Part shown: positions 17,264-28,000 of the stretch, piece by piece
How positions within the stretch are numbered: position 1 is the stretch's first letter
Layout: each line of letters begins with the position of its first letter
Source: Lujinxingia sediminis
GTDB taxonomy: Bacteria > Myxococcota_A > Bradymonadia > Bradymonadales > Bradymonadaceae
Reading direction: 5' to 3'
Length of the DNA: 64,000 nt
NCBI RefSeq assembly: GCF_004005565.1
Contig: NZ_SADD01000002.1
Location: 310,001 to 374,000, forward strand
Notes under the pieces: model-generated
Database searches by the model: none
Told to the model about the DNA's origin: nothing
Seen by the model: the letters and a program-made list of their open reading frames with translations, nothing else
Position numbers and translations under genes: made by a program

Positions 17264-18514
17264 TCAGCCCTCTACCACCCCCGGGCTGTCGTAGAGCGCG
17301 CGGCAGAGCGCCAGCGCGCGCGGGGAGCGAATACGCCAGTCCATGAAGTTCATTGCATAGCCGATGGCGATCTCTTCAACCGGGTCGGCCCAGCCCAGCG
17401 CGCCGCCCATCCCCGGGTGGCCAAAGGATTCGGGGTTTGGCGAGAAGAGGTGGCGCTCCTCTTTGCAGAACCCGTGCGACCAGCCGATGGGTTTTTGCAG
17501 CACGAGATCGTTAGGCGACCAGCCCTGGCGAGCATACACCGGCTTGAGCGAGGTGGCCTTGAGGAAGCGCCGCCCCTCGAACTTACCCTTCGACGCGAAA
17601 GGCAGGTACGCGCGGGCCACACCGTGGGCGCTGCCGGTGGCCGAGGCCCAGCCCAGGACAGCGCGGCGCGCCGGCGGCTGATTGTAAACGGTCACGTCAT
17701 CGCCGGGGACCTGCGGGTTCAAGAAGGCGCGGCGCATCGGCGAGCCCCGACGCACGAACTGGCCGAGCACGCGGGCTTCGGTCGATTGAGGCTGGGTGAG
17801 CGCGTTGGTGAGCATCTTCGCCACCCGTGCCGGTTTGGCCGGCGGATAGAGCGTGGCGATGTCCCGGTCGAATTCGGCCGGTGTGCCCAGGTACACATCG
17901 GAGCCCAGCGGCTCAAAGAGCTCCCGGCGCAAAAACTCCCCGAGATCCTCGCCGGGGCAGATGCGCTCAAAAAGCTCGCGGGCATACATTCCAAAGGTGA
18001 TGGCGTGGTAGCCCTGATCGGCGCCGACCTCCCACAGGGGCGACTGCGACTCAAGGGCCTCCAGGAGCACCGCGGCACGCGCCGGGCTGGTGACGTCATC
18101 CATCGTCAGCGGGGTATCCAGGCCGGCCAGCCCGCCTCGGTGGCCGAGCAATGTGGCGACGGTCATGCCTTCTTTGCCATTTCGAGCAAAGCCGGGCCAG
18201 TACGTCTCGACCGGCGCCTCCCAGTCGAGCAAGCCCCGGCTTGCCAGAAGATGCAGCGCCATGGCCACAAAACCTTTGGTCACCGAAAAGAGCACCACGC
18301 GGGTATCTTCACGCCAGGGTGCCTGCGACGCCACATCGGCCATGCCTCCCCAGAGATCGACCACACATTCGCCGCGCCGATACACCGTGAACCCGGCGCC
18401 GACCTCCTCGCCGCGCTCCAACTGGCCGGCGAAAGCACGGGCGACGGGTTCGTAACCATCCGCATAACTACCCCGTGCAGGGTACGGGGCGAGGTTGGGG
18501 AGTTTGTCGTACAT
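17264..18514 (-). CDS. serine hydrolase of the beta-lactamase/esterase VIII family
   Basis: This is a 416-residue class C beta-lactamase-fold protein. It has the nucleophile motif SxxK as SVTK near residue 77, a tyrosine motif GYHAITFG near 165 (YxN-like position) and the HPGMGG equivalent of the KTG box near 363. There is no clear signal peptide, so it is probably cytoplasmic. Such proteins (EstB/LACTB-like) are usually esterases or peptidases rather than true beta-lactamases. It stands alone, converging with the Cys-rich lipoprotein, and an AGG lies six bases before the ATG. The substrate is unknown. Confidence 0.9.
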   Translation of the reverse strand: MYDKLPNLAPYPARGSYADGYEPVARAFAGQLERGEEVGAGFTVYRRGECVVDLWGGMADVASQAPWREDTRVVLFSVTKGFVAMALHLLASRGLLDWEAPVETYWPGFARNGKEGMTVATLLGHRGGLAGLDTPLTMDDVTSPARAAVLLEALESQSPLWEVGADQGYHAITFGMYARELFERICPGEDLGEFLRRELFEPLGSDVYLGTPAEFDRDIATLYPPAKPARVAKMLTNALTQPQSTEARVLGQFVRRGSPMRRAFLNPQVPGDDVTVYNQPPARRAVLGWASATGSAHGVARAYLPFASKGKFEGRRFLKATSLKPVYARQGWSPNDLVLQKPIGWSHGFCKEERHLFSPNPESFGHPGMGGALGWADPVEEIAIGYAMNFMDWRIRSPRALALCRALYDSPGVVEG

Positions 18515-18698
18515 ATCAGACCTGTGAGGCGAGGAGGGTCAGGGGGTGAAATCGTGCGGCGACAGCCTAACCCCGGCCCCTCCCGTAGGAAAGTCACATC
18601 CGATGGTTGCCCCCTTGAAGACGATAAAACGCATGAAGAGCTCGCGTCTGGTGGCGCTCACGCCCTCCTGAAACGCCTCACCCCTGCCTCGTTTAAGA

Positions 18699-18777
18699 TG
18701 ACCGTGGGTCAGCTTTTCGCTCCTGTCTATGCGCCCCTGACCTGACCCACGGTCATCCCACTCACGACCCACTGTCA
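18699..18777. repeat. short core-repeat cluster
   Basis: Cores at 18700 (GACCGTGGGTC), 18744 (GACCCACGGTC) and 18766 (degenerate) are spaced 44 and 22 bp. They occupy the gap between the serine hydrolase start and the 3' end of the beta-helix gene. Nothing else is seen in 18515-18819. Confidence 0.75.
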
Positions 18778-18819
18778 TACCAATCACCCCTGACAACGCC
18801 GGTAACGTGCCCCCTCAAC

Positions 18820-20277
18820 TCAGTGCTCGTCCGCGCCCAGATCAGGAGCCGTACCTCGATCGCGAGGCTCCCCATCGATATCCAGCCCGGCCTCCTCAAG
18901 CTCGACTCCCTGGTCGATGGCATCGCTGGCCGAGGCGCGTAAGTGGAAGTTCCGGCCGGTAGCGTCTTCAAAAAGCTCCGCGCCGATGCCCTCCAAATTA
19001 TGATCCACCTCTCCGACTGCCTCGTTTCGGCGAGTGATACGGCCGACGAGGTTATTGCGAATCTCCACAGACGAGTTGGGGAAACGGTAGTCGATGGAGC
19101 TGAAACGGTTCGCTGCGTCAGCATCAAAGATGGTGTTGTGGATCACGCGCGCCCCGTGGGCCTGCGCAAGCTCGATGCCCGTGTCGTAATAGTCGATGTC
19201 GGCAACGATCACGTTGTTGCGAACCACCCCATCGATATGCCCCATATATCCGCTAACCTGCGGGTAAGGGTCGTCGGCGTAGGCGCGATCGCCCCCGCTT
19301 TGAAGAAGGCCAAAGCCGACGCCGCGTGCGCAATTTTCGATGAGGTTGCGCTCCACTACCGTGTCGCGCGAGGCCGACCAGAAGTGCACCGCGTGCTCCG
19401 CAAGCCCCTCGCCGGCGCAGTAGATATCTTTAAAGTGGTTGTCGCGCACCACCCAGCCGCGTGCGGCGTGGGCGTCAACGCCGCCGGTGTAACAGCCGGT
19501 TCCACTACGATCGACGCGGGGACGACCGGCATCGGTGAGCTCAAAATACGAGCAGGCCACAAGCCCATCGTCCACAAACGCGCTGCGCGCGCCATTGGGG
19601 TTGATCTTGATGAACTGCTGGGCTCCATCGACGATGCGTACCCCGTAGATTCGCGTGCCGGTGATCGTTTCCGGCGCGTCGCCGCCTCCCGGGGAGACAT
19701 GAATCGGGTGGTGCAGGGCCCGCGTCAGCGTGAGATGGGCCACGGTCACCTCACTGGCCTGGATCAGGAGCAGAGAGTTGACGTTGTAGCCGCCATCGAT
19801 CACCACGCTCTCGGCATCATCGTTGGCCGAGCGCAGGGTGGTGCCCTCGGCGCGCACATGCAGCGTGTCGGCGATCGCGTAGGTGCCCGCGGCCAGCACG
19901 AAGGCCGTATTGGCCTGGGCCTGACGCACAAGCTGCGGAAGCTGCGCGGCCATGGAGGGATCGACCTCCACGATCGTGCCTCCGCTCTCGGGCAGCGGCG
20001 CACAGTCCACCGCGCCCGGCGTATCGGGCTCTTCGGGGTCGACGCCCCCATCGACCTCCGCGTCGCGCTCACCGCCGGCGTCATCGGTCGAGGTGTCGGG
20101 GTCATCGAGGCTCCCATCGTTGGAGGTATCCTCCAAAGAAGCATCCGGAGCGCCGGCGTCGATGCCCGCGTCCAACGCGCGTCGGGCGTCCGAGTCGCCA
20201 TCCCCGCAGGCCAACCCGGTGCTGGCGATCATCACGACGATCAAGGTCCTTTGAAACACGGCGCTCCACGGCAACAT
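18820..20277 (-). CDS. right-handed beta-helix lipoprotein
   Basis: This encodes 485 residues with a lipoprotein signal (STGLAC) and an Asp/Glu/Gly-rich tether (about 25-85). A parallel beta-helix domain (about 105-460) follows, with repeated xVVRNNxI, VIHNTIF and VEIRNNLVG steps as in NosD/pectate-lyase-fold proteins. The C-terminus DGEPRDRGTAPDLGADE matches the end common to choice-of-anchor or 'right-handed parallel beta-helix repeat' proteins. It probably binds or cuts a polysaccharide at the cell surface; no catalytic residues can be assigned. GAGGAG five bases before the ATG supports the start. Confidence 0.9.
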   Translation of the reverse strand: MLPWSAVFQRTLIVVMIASTGLACGDGDSDARRALDAGIDAGAPDASLEDTSNDGSLDDPDTSTDDAGGERDAEVDGGVDPEEPDTPGAVDCAPLPESGGTIVEVDPSMAAQLPQLVRQAQANTAFVLAAGTYAIADTLHVRAEGTTLRSANDDAESVVIDGGYNVNSLLLIQASEVTVAHLTLTRALHHPIHVSPGGGDAPETITGTRIYGVRIVDGAQQFIKINPNGARSAFVDDGLVACSYFELTDAGRPRVDRSGTGCYTGGVDAHAARGWVVRDNHFKDIYCAGEGLAEHAVHFWSASRDTVVERNLIENCARGVGFGLLQSGGDRAYADDPYPQVSGYMGHIDGVVRNNVIVADIDYYDTGIELAQAHGARVIHNTIFDADAANRFSSIDYRFPNSSVEIRNNLVGRITRRNEAVGEVDHNLEGIGAELFEDATGRNFHLRASASDAIDQGVELEEAGLDIDGEPRDRGTAPDLGADEH

Positions 20278-20497
20278 CGTATCTCCTCATCTCGGAGTGG
20301 TTATCGTCCCCCGGTGACGAGGACATCGGCATTCCTTCGGTGCGATGAGGATGCGCAAAGCAGCGCAATTTCTCCAGCGTCCCGGTGTATCGATTCGCAA
20401 CATCAGGAGGCGTTTCCAACCCCATCATGCTCCTCGCCGCCCCCCCTCCCGAACGACCGTGGGTTGAGCTTCAGCCACGATCGACGCGGGGTAGCGA

Positions 20498-20886
20498 TGA
20501 CCCTGGGTCGTTCACAGGCAGCGCAATTCCGTGACCCTGGGTCGTTCACAGGCAACGCGATTCCGTGACCCTGGGTCGTTCACAGGCAACGCGATTCTGT
20601 GACCCTGGGTCGTTCACAGGCAGCGCAATTCCGTGACCCTGGGTCGTTCACAGGCAACGCAATTCTGTGACCCTGGGTCGTGCACAGGCAACGCGATTCT
20701 TTGACCCTGGGTCGTGCACAGGCAACGCGATTCTGTGACCCTGGGTCGTTCACAGGCAGCGCAATTCCGTGACCCTGGGTCATCTCAACATACCGGCATA
20801 CAGCCTCAGATCTCCCACTCCCAAAACGACCCTGGGTTGTCTCTCAACCAACATGGATGCGGGTGATCGACGACCCAGGGTCGTTT
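20498..20886. repeat. 34-bp phased core array 2 plus core hairpin
   Basis: TGACCCTGGGTC recurs at 20498, 20532, 20566, 20600, 20634, 20668, 20702, 20736 and 20770: nine copies at exactly 34 bp. The spacer (G-TTCACAGGC-A[AG]CGC-[AG]ATTC) is quite different from that of array 1. Two more cores at 20828 and 20872 (44 bp apart) form a 14-bp inverted repeat (AAACGACCCTGGGT and complement) near the DUF362 3' end. The 20278-20497 stretch upstream holds only the beta-helix gene's promoter region. Confidence 0.93.
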
Positions 20887-20977
20887 GATTTCCCCGTAGC
20901 GTCTTGGGGAATGAGGCTCCCCCTCCTGCGCCGAATACGCTTCCGCCGGCGCGCAAGGTTCTATCTGGTTGAACCTA

Positions 20978-22507
20978 TCAGGAGACGCTCTCGCTCTCGG
21001 CCCCGTCAGGCGGAAGGTTCTGGGCCGGCCGCGCATCGCCGCGCACCGAGGGGCCACGGCGCTGGTAGGGGGTTCCCAGGATACGGCTCAGCGCGGTGCG
21101 GGTACGCGTGGAGAGGTAGCAGCTCACAAAATCCACCGAGGTGCGTGGGTCGAGATAAGGGTTCTGGGTTTTGCCCAGCTTCACGAGCATCAGAACCTGC
21201 TCGGCCACGCTGACCGGGCAGCCGGCGATGCGCATCACATCGCTTTTGCGCGCGCCCAGGAACTTCTGCTCCACCTTGAGCATCTTTTTGAAAATGTCGT
21301 CGACTTTATAGGTCTCCGGGTTGAGCTCAGAGCGGTCGCGATAAAGGCTGTCGATCTGCACCTGCTGGCCACCGATCTCTCCCTGATAGGTCGCGCAATC
21401 GCCCATAAAGACGACCTTCTCGCCAGGTTTGGCGTCGATCTCCCCTTCGTAGGCGCCGAAGACGATATGCATCGGGGGCATTTTTTCGTCGGTGGACGCG
21501 TCGTAGACCCTCAGGATCTCGATGGCCTCCTCCAGCGCGCCGGGGCAGCCGCCCCAGCAGTAATCATCGGTCTGGCTGGGGGGCCGACCGGAGTAGGCGC
21601 GGATGTTGGTGCCCTTGAAGTACTCTTCGACGCGGATCAGCCCGACTTCAAAGTTTGCTGCGCGCTCCTTTGCCTCATCCAGCGAGACGTCACCGATGAT
21701 GCGGATCTGCGCCAGGTCCACCGGTCCAAAACCGCGCTCATGGGCCAGGCGAATATGATCGACCGTCATCGGATCGACGCCGATGATGTGGCAGCAGACC
21801 GCATCAAAAGCCACCTGGTTGTTGCCCATCAGCATCATATCCAGCCGATAGGGCAGCGGCGTGAGCATGCGCCCCTCCCCGGCGATGATCGCATCGGTGG
21901 CGATGAACTGCGGCTGGGTGATGTACTGCAGGTCGGCGACTTTATAATTGAGCGCATGATCGTGATCGATGAGGCGATGACGATCATCCTGGATGCCGAT
22001 GTAGTTCTTCATACTGAAGGTGACCGTCGTCCAGGGATGCGCCTTGAACTTGGGGCAGTTCACAAAAAAGTCGGCCTGCGCCACCGGCTCCGGCGTATAA
22101 AAGGACTCGCGCAGCCGGCCCTGATGGTAGAGGGGAATCTCCACCTGGGTGGACTCCTCAAAATGGTAGAGCTTCACGTCGCCCACGCGCCTGGCCATCT
22201 CGTAATACCCCGCGTTTTTGAAGGTATAACGGGTGGGCACGGTGATGCCGCTGCGCTCCCCGACGGCGAGTTCTTTGATGTTGGAGCCACGCTTCTTGAG
22301 GGCGCGTAGGATGCCCTCCACAAACTCCGCGCGGGTGTAGGCATGCGGGAACATCTCGCCAGACGCCACCACGTTGGGTTTGACCAGCGTGCGACCGTGG
22401 GGTTGCAGGCCCAGCGTATCGAGCCCCTCCACCGCCAGGCGCTCAATGCGCTCGGGCTCATAGTCGGGGCAATGCCTTAAAATCACGGTGGGCATAGGGT
22501 CGGTCAT
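20978..22507 (-). CDS. DUF362 domain protein
   Basis: This is a 509-residue DUF362 protein. The signature blocks are LVKPNVV near residue 43, NCPKFKAHPWTTVTFSMKNYIG near 150 and a Cys-containing ITDAIIAGEG-like block (FIATDAIIAGEG) near 205. There are more cysteines later (CWGGCPG, GDCATY, AGCPVS), which could hold metal. No signal peptide is seen. DUF362 proteins often sit near ferredoxin-type domains; here the 4Fe-4S ferredoxin part is absent. GGAG lies seven bases before the ATG. The biochemical role is unknown. Confidence 0.88.
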   Translation of the reverse strand: MTDPMPTVILRHCPDYEPERIERLAVEGLDTLGLQPHGRTLVKPNVVASGEMFPHAYTRAEFVEGILRALKKRGSNIKELAVGERSGITVPTRYTFKNAGYYEMARRVGDVKLYHFEESTQVEIPLYHQGRLRESFYTPEPVAQADFFVNCPKFKAHPWTTVTFSMKNYIGIQDDRHRLIDHDHALNYKVADLQYITQPQFIATDAIIAGEGRMLTPLPYRLDMMLMGNNQVAFDAVCCHIIGVDPMTVDHIRLAHERGFGPVDLAQIRIIGDVSLDEAKERAANFEVGLIRVEEYFKGTNIRAYSGRPPSQTDDYCWGGCPGALEEAIEILRVYDASTDEKMPPMHIVFGAYEGEIDAKPGEKVVFMGDCATYQGEIGGQQVQIDSLYRDRSELNPETYKVDDIFKKMLKVEQKFLGARKSDVMRIAGCPVSVAEQVLMLVKLGKTQNPYLDPRTSVDFVSCYLSTRTRTALSRILGTPYQRRGPSVRGDARPAQNLPPDGAESESVS

Positions 22508-22654
22508 CGCATCACTCCATCAGGGTTGAAGGCAAAGGCGCAGGCTGCACGTAGTGTAAACGGTCGGGCGCCGGGGTCCAATCCCGCTGCCTTTTCGGTC
22601 GTGAATCACCCGCATGCAACGCGCCCTCCTCGCGCTTGCGACGGGGTCATTTAA

Positions 22655-23131
22655 TGACCGTGGGTGGCACCTCAAGCGCATGGATACTGGCGAAGGTCCA
22701 ACCCCGGGTCATGTTCGGCGAGTGAGGTATGAGACGGAGGCGGGGGGAGATGGCGTTTGGCGATGCGTTGGGGACGCGACCCACGGTCACCTCTCATAAC
22801 GACCGTAGGTCTCGCCGATCCATGACCCACGGTCACCTCGAAGCCGCATAAACACAGGCGATGGTGGAACCTACGGTCACCTCTTCCACCTGACCCACGG
22901 TCACCTCTCACAACGACCGTAGGTCTCGCCGGCCCATGACCCACGGTCGCCTCGAAGCCGCATAAACACACACGATGATGCAACCCACGGTCGTCTCTCC
23001 CTCCTGACCCACGGTCACCTCTCACAACGACCGTAGGTCTCGCCGACCCATGACCCACGGTCACCTCGAAGCCATGACCCACGGTCACCTCGAAGGCGCA
23101 TAAACACACACGATGGTGCAACCCACGGTGA
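22655..23131. repeat. phased core array 3 (23/44 bp)
   Basis: Cores start at 22656, 22700, 22778, 22801, 22824, 22868, 22892, 22915, 22938, 22982, 23006, 23029, 23052, 23075 and 23120. Apart from one gap, spacings are 23/24 or 44/45 bp. The long spacers contain the companion word CCGCATAAACAC; the short ones read ACCTCTCA-AAC or similar. Core orientation varies (GACCCACGGTC and GACCGTAGGTC). It lies just upstream of the PUFA operon. No gene is seen in 22508-23353. Confidence 0.92.
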
Positions 23132-23219
23132 TCTATCAGGCGCTGACCTATGGTCCTTTGCGGCACGCTGGATAGCCTGCCGCCAGCCGGCACACTGGCC
23201 GGCATTCAACCGGTCATTT

Positions 23220-23229
23220 TGTCGCGACA
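23220..23229. promoter_or_regulatory. possible operator upstream of the PUFA operon
   Basis: A perfect 10-bp palindrome TGTCGCGACA lies 125 bases before the first pfa gene, downstream of GCCGGC inverted pairs (23187-23202). It is a candidate repressor site; no regulator gene is adjacent. Confidence 0.3.
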
Positions 23230-23353
23230 GCCCCCTCTGTACCTTCCCCAACTCCCGTTGTATGCTCCCGCGAAATTGGCCCATCGCCGCCTCGTATGTG
23301 TTGGATTGAAGGCGGCGCGCTCACTGAATCATGTCGTTTGCAGGACCTACTTT

Positions 23354-24973
23354 ATGGTGATGGATATCACCTCCAGCAACGCCCCGACCTCCCGGGCGGA
23401 TGCACCTCCGGCGCCGGCCTTTGCTCCGGCGCAGCTTCGCGAGGCGGCCCTCCGGGTGCGCGAGACTGCCTATATCGTGCGTGAGCCCTCCGGGGGACGC
23501 ATCGGCGTGAGCTTTGATGTGCGTCACCTTGATGCCACAGGCGGCTACGAACATCTGGCGACTCTGCCGCCGATGTACCCGGAGTGGCTCGGCGACCGCG
23601 CCTTCTGCGAGACCCACGGACTGCGCTTTCCTTACGTGGGCGGCGCGATGGCCAACGGCATCACCAGCCCCGAGATGGTGATTCGTCTGGCGCACGCCGG
23701 CATGCTCGGTTTTCTGGGCACCGCCGGCCTCTCGCTTGAGCGTATGATCGATTATATCGACCGCACCGCCGCAGCCCTCCATCCTCAGAGACTGCCCTTC
23801 GGTGCCAACCTGATCCACTCCCCCCAGGAGCCCGGGCTGGAGATGGCCACCGTTGAGCTCTTTTTGAGCCGCGGGGTGCGCCGGGTCTCCGCCTCGGCCT
23901 TTATGCGCCTGACCCCGGCGGTGGTGCGCTATGCGGTGAGCGGACTTTTTCGCGACGCTCACGGTCGTGTGCAGCGCTCCAACTTTCTCTTTGCCAAAAT
24001 CTCGCGGCCGGAAGTCGCCGAGCCTTTTCTGAAGCCCGCTCCGCAGAAAATGCTGGAGCAGCTGGTCTCCGAGCGGAAGATCACGGCCGAAGAAGCAGCG
24101 CTGGCCCGGGAAGTTCCCGTGGCCAGCGATATCACCGTGGAGTCGGACTCCGGCGGTCACACCGACCGCCGCCCGCTGGGGCCGCTTTTCTCGGTGATCG
24201 CCCGACTGCGCGACGATCTTCAGCGCGCGCACGGCTTTACCACCCCGGTGCGCCTGGGCGCGGCCGGCGGCCTGGGCACCCCGCAGGCGGTGGCTGCGGC
24301 ATTTGGGCTGGGCGCGGCCTTTGTGCTCACCGGCTCCATCAACCAGGCCAGCGTCGAGGCCAATCAGTCGCCGACAGTCAAAGCCATGCTCGCCCAGGCC
24401 CGCTTCGCCGATGTCACGATGTGCCCGGCCGGCGATATGTTTGAGATGGGCGTCGAAGTTCAGGTCTTAAAGCGCGGTAACTTCTTTGCGGCCCGCGCCA
24501 AACGGCTTTTTGAGGTGTACTCGACCTACCCCTCCATCGAGGCGATCGAGCCGGAGGTTCGCGAGAAGCTCGAGCGCGAGATCTTCCAGCAACCCATGGA
24601 AGAGGTCTGGCAGAAGACGCGCGAGTTCTTTACGCGCCGCGATCCGCAGGAGATCGAACGCGCCGAGCGTGACCCACGCCATCGTCTGGCGCTGGTCTGC
24701 CGCTGGTACCTGGGGCTCTCCAGCCGCTGGGCAATTGAGGGGGTGGAGGGGCGCCAGCTCGACTACCAGGTGTGGATGGGCCCGGCCCAGGGCGCCTTTA
24801 ATGACTGGGCGCGCGGCACCTTCCTGGAACCTCTGGAGGCGCGCCACGTCGACCAGATGGCGCTCAACCTGATGGAGGGTGCCGCTCGCCACACGCGCGC
24901 CTCCCAGCTGCGCGCCTTCGGCGCGGCCATCCCCCCCGATGCCTTTGATCATCGGCCGCTCCCCCTGGCTTGA
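23354..24973 (+). CDS. pfaD: PfaD-family enoyl reductase of PUFA synthase
   Basis: This is a 539-residue FMN-dependent TIM-barrel enoyl reductase of the PfaD/FabK-like family. Characteristic stretches are PYVGGAMANGITSPEMVIRLAHAGMLGFLGTAG broken across residues about 95-130, RLPFGANLIHSP near 153, AAGGLGTPQAVAAAFGLGAAFVLTGSINQ near 305, and CPAGDMFEMGVEVQVLKRG near 355. It reduces the enoyl intermediates made by the two megasynthases that follow. In myxobacterial clusters the ER gene also comes first (pfa1). Start ATG 23354 is chosen for the short leader; ATG 23360 is possible. Confidence 0.95.
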   Translation: MVMDITSSNAPTSRADAPPAPAFAPAQLREAALRVRETAYIVREPSGGRIGVSFDVRHLDATGGYEHLATLPPMYPEWLGDRAFCETHGLRFPYVGGAMANGITSPEMVIRLAHAGMLGFLGTAGLSLERMIDYIDRTAAALHPQRLPFGANLIHSPQEPGLEMATVELFLSRGVRRVSASAFMRLTPAVVRYAVSGLFRDAHGRVQRSNFLFAKISRPEVAEPFLKPAPQKMLEQLVSERKITAEEAALAREVPVASDITVESDSGGHTDRRPLGPLFSVIARLRDDLQRAHGFTTPVRLGAAGGLGTPQAVAAAFGLGAAFVLTGSINQASVEANQSPTVKAMLAQARFADVTMCPAGDMFEMGVEVQVLKRGNFFAARAKRLFEVYSTYPSIEAIEPEVREKLEREIFQQPMEEVWQKTREFFTRRDPQEIERAERDPRHRLALVCRWYLGLSSRWAIEGVEGRQLDYQVWMGPAQGAFNDWARGTFLEPLEARHVDQMALNLMEGAARHTRASQLRAFGAAIPPDAFDHRPLPLA

Positions 24974-25073
24974 CCAGGCCTGCCCGGCGTCCACACTCCC
25001 GACGCTCGGATCCCGTCGTTTCGAACTCGAGTCTCGCTGACCCCCGGTCGGCGCTTTTGACGCAGTAGGATTT

Positions 25074-28000
25074 ATGCCTCTTATCCCCACGTCTTCTTCG
25101 GCCCCCTCCTTGCCAGATGCCGGCACCTCGCAGGATGAAAACCTGCACCACGGCGGCGACCACCCGCCGGTGGCCATCGTTGGCTTGAGTGCGCTCTTCC
25201 CGGCCTCGGCCTCCCCGGGGCGTTTCTGGCAAAACATCATGGAGGGCAACGACCTCATCACCGAGGTGCCGCCGTCGCACTGGCTGATTGAGGACTATTT
25301 CGATCCGGAGCCGGGCGACGCCGATAAGACCTACTGCAAACGCGGCGGATTTTTGCCCGATGTGGACTTCGATCCGGTGGCCTTTGGCATCCCGCCGACG
25401 ATGATCCCGGCCACCGACACCACCCAGCTCCTCGCGCTTATCGTGGCGCGCCAGGTGCTCGACGACGCCTTTAAAGGCCAGTTCGAGTCGATGGATAAGG
25501 AGCGCATGAGCATCATCTTAGGGGTGACCGCCGGTCAGGAGCTCTTGATTCAGGCGGCCTCGCGTCTGCAGCGCCCGCAGTGGCTGCGTGCACTGCGCGA
25601 GCAGGGCATTGGCGAGTCCAAAGCCCAGGCGATCTGCGACCGCATCGCCGCGCAGTACACCCCCTGGCAGGAGAGCACCTTCCCGGGTCTTCTGGGCAAT
25701 GTGGTGGCCGGGCGCATCGCCAACCGCTTCGACCTTGGCGGCACCAACTGCATCACCGATGCGGCGTGTGCGTCCTCGCTCTCGGCGATGGCGATGGGGC
25801 TCAACGAGCTTTACCTCGGCCACTCCGATGTCGTGATCACAGGCGGGGTGGACTGCTTTAACGACATCTTCATGTACATGTGTTTCTCCAAAACCCCGGC
25901 GCTCTCCCCCAGCGGCGACTGCCGCCCCTTCGCCGACGGTGCCGACGGGACGTTGATGGGCGAGGGCATGGGGATGTTTGCGATGAAGCGCCTGGAGGAT
26001 GCGGAGCGCGATGGGGATAAGGTCTACGCGGTGATCCGCGGGCTGGGATCTGCGTCCGACGGTCGTTCTTTGTCGGTGTACGCCCCCCTTCCCGAAGGCC
26101 AGGCCAAAGCGTTGCGTCGCGCCCATGAGCGCGCCGGCTTTGCGCCCGAGACGATTGAGCTTGTCGAGGCCCACGGCACCGGCACCCGCGCCGGCGATGC
26201 CGCCGAGTTTGAGGGGCTTCGCCTGGCCTTTGGCGGCAAAGACACCTCGGAAGACGTTGAAAACACTCAAGAAACAACCCCAATGCCCTGGTGTGCGTTG
26301 GGGTCGGTCAAAAGCCAGATCGGCCACACCAAGGCCGCTGCCGGCGCCGCCGGGCTCTTTAAAGTTGTGATGGCGCTGCATCACAAGGTGCTCCCGCCCA
26401 CCATCAAGGTCGGCCAGCCCAACCCGAAGATGGGCATCGAAGAGAGCCCCTTCTACCTCAATACCGAAGCGCGGCCCTGGGTACGCGGTGAGGATCATCC
26501 GCGACGCGCCGGTTTGAGTTCGTTTGGATTTGGCGGCAGCAACTTCCATGTGGCGCTGGAGGAGTACTGCGGGCCGGCCGCAAAACCCGATCGCCTGCGC
26601 GCGCTCAAAACCGAGCTTTTTGTCTACGGCGCCGAGGATCTCGGCTCGCTCAAAACCACGCTGACTTCGCTTCAAAAGAACCTTGAGGTGCGGCCGGACG
26701 ATGAGGGCGACAAACGCGAGCTGCTGGCCTTTGAGGCGCATGCCTCGCAGTCGAAGTTCAACCCACGGTCATCGCATCGCCTGGCGCTGGTCGCCGCATC
26801 GCTCGACGATCTCGGCAAGAAGATCGCCCAGGCGCTGGCGAACTTCGACGCCGAAAAGATCGACTTCGATCTTCCCGGGATGTGGGCGCGCGCCGGCGAG
26901 CCTGTGAAGGGCAAGGTCGCCTTTTTGTACCCGGGTCAGGGAAGTCAGTACGTGGGCATGGGAGCCGATCTGGCGATGGCCTTCGACCGCGCCCGCAAGG
27001 TCTGGGATACGGCCGCACCGCTGGGGCTGCATCATAAGGTGTTTCCGCCCCCGGCGTTTGGCAAAGACGACAAAGAGGCCCAGGAGCTTGCGCTGCGCGA
27101 GACCGAATGGGCTCAGCCAGCCATCGGTGCCGACAGCCTGGCGCGTCAGGCGATGTTGCAAGCGCTGGGGCTTAAGCCCGAGATGGTCGGTGGTCACTCC
27201 TACGGAGAGGTCAGCGCGCTGCAGGCCGCCGGAGCCTTCGACGCCACCACCATGCTGAACATCGCCGCGCGCCGCGGCCAGCTGATGGCCGAGGCCGCCA
27301 CCACCACAAGTGGCGCGATGTGCGCGGTGCGCATGTCGGCCGACGAGCTTCGCGATGTTCTGAGCACCTGCGACGCCGACGTCGTGATTGCCAACGACAA
27401 CAGCCCCACTCAGGTGGTGATCTCGGGCTCGGTGAAGGCGATTGAGGCGGCCGAGAACTTCCTCGACGAGCAGCTCATCACCTTCATTCGCCTGCCGGTG
27501 GCCACCGCCTTCCACTCCCCGATTGTGGCGGAGGCGGCGCCGGCGTTCGGCGAGTTTCTTGGCGAGCAGGCGATTGGGGAGCTGAGCTGCCAGGCCTTCG
27601 CCAATGTGAGCGCAGAGGCCTACACCCCCGACGACGCCGACGCGATCCGCCAGAGTCTCCAGAATCAGATCAGCTCGCCGGTGCGCTTTGTGGAGATGAT
27701 CCGCGCGATGCACACGCAAGGCGCTCGCTGCTTTGTGGAGGTCGGCCCCCAGGGAGTGCTCAGCGGGCTGGTCAAACGCATCTTAAGCGGGGAGGAGTTC
27801 GAGGCGATCGCGCTCGACGCCCGCGGCAAAGATGACGTCACGGCGCTTTTTGAAGCGCTCGGAAAGCTGAGCGCACTGGGCATCACGCTTGATTTTGCAG
27901 CGCTCTGGGAAGGCTACGCCCTCCCGAGCGACCCGCGTGAGCGCCCGCGCTCGAAGTTTACGATCAAGCTCAACGGCGCCAACTACGGCCGGCCCTACCC

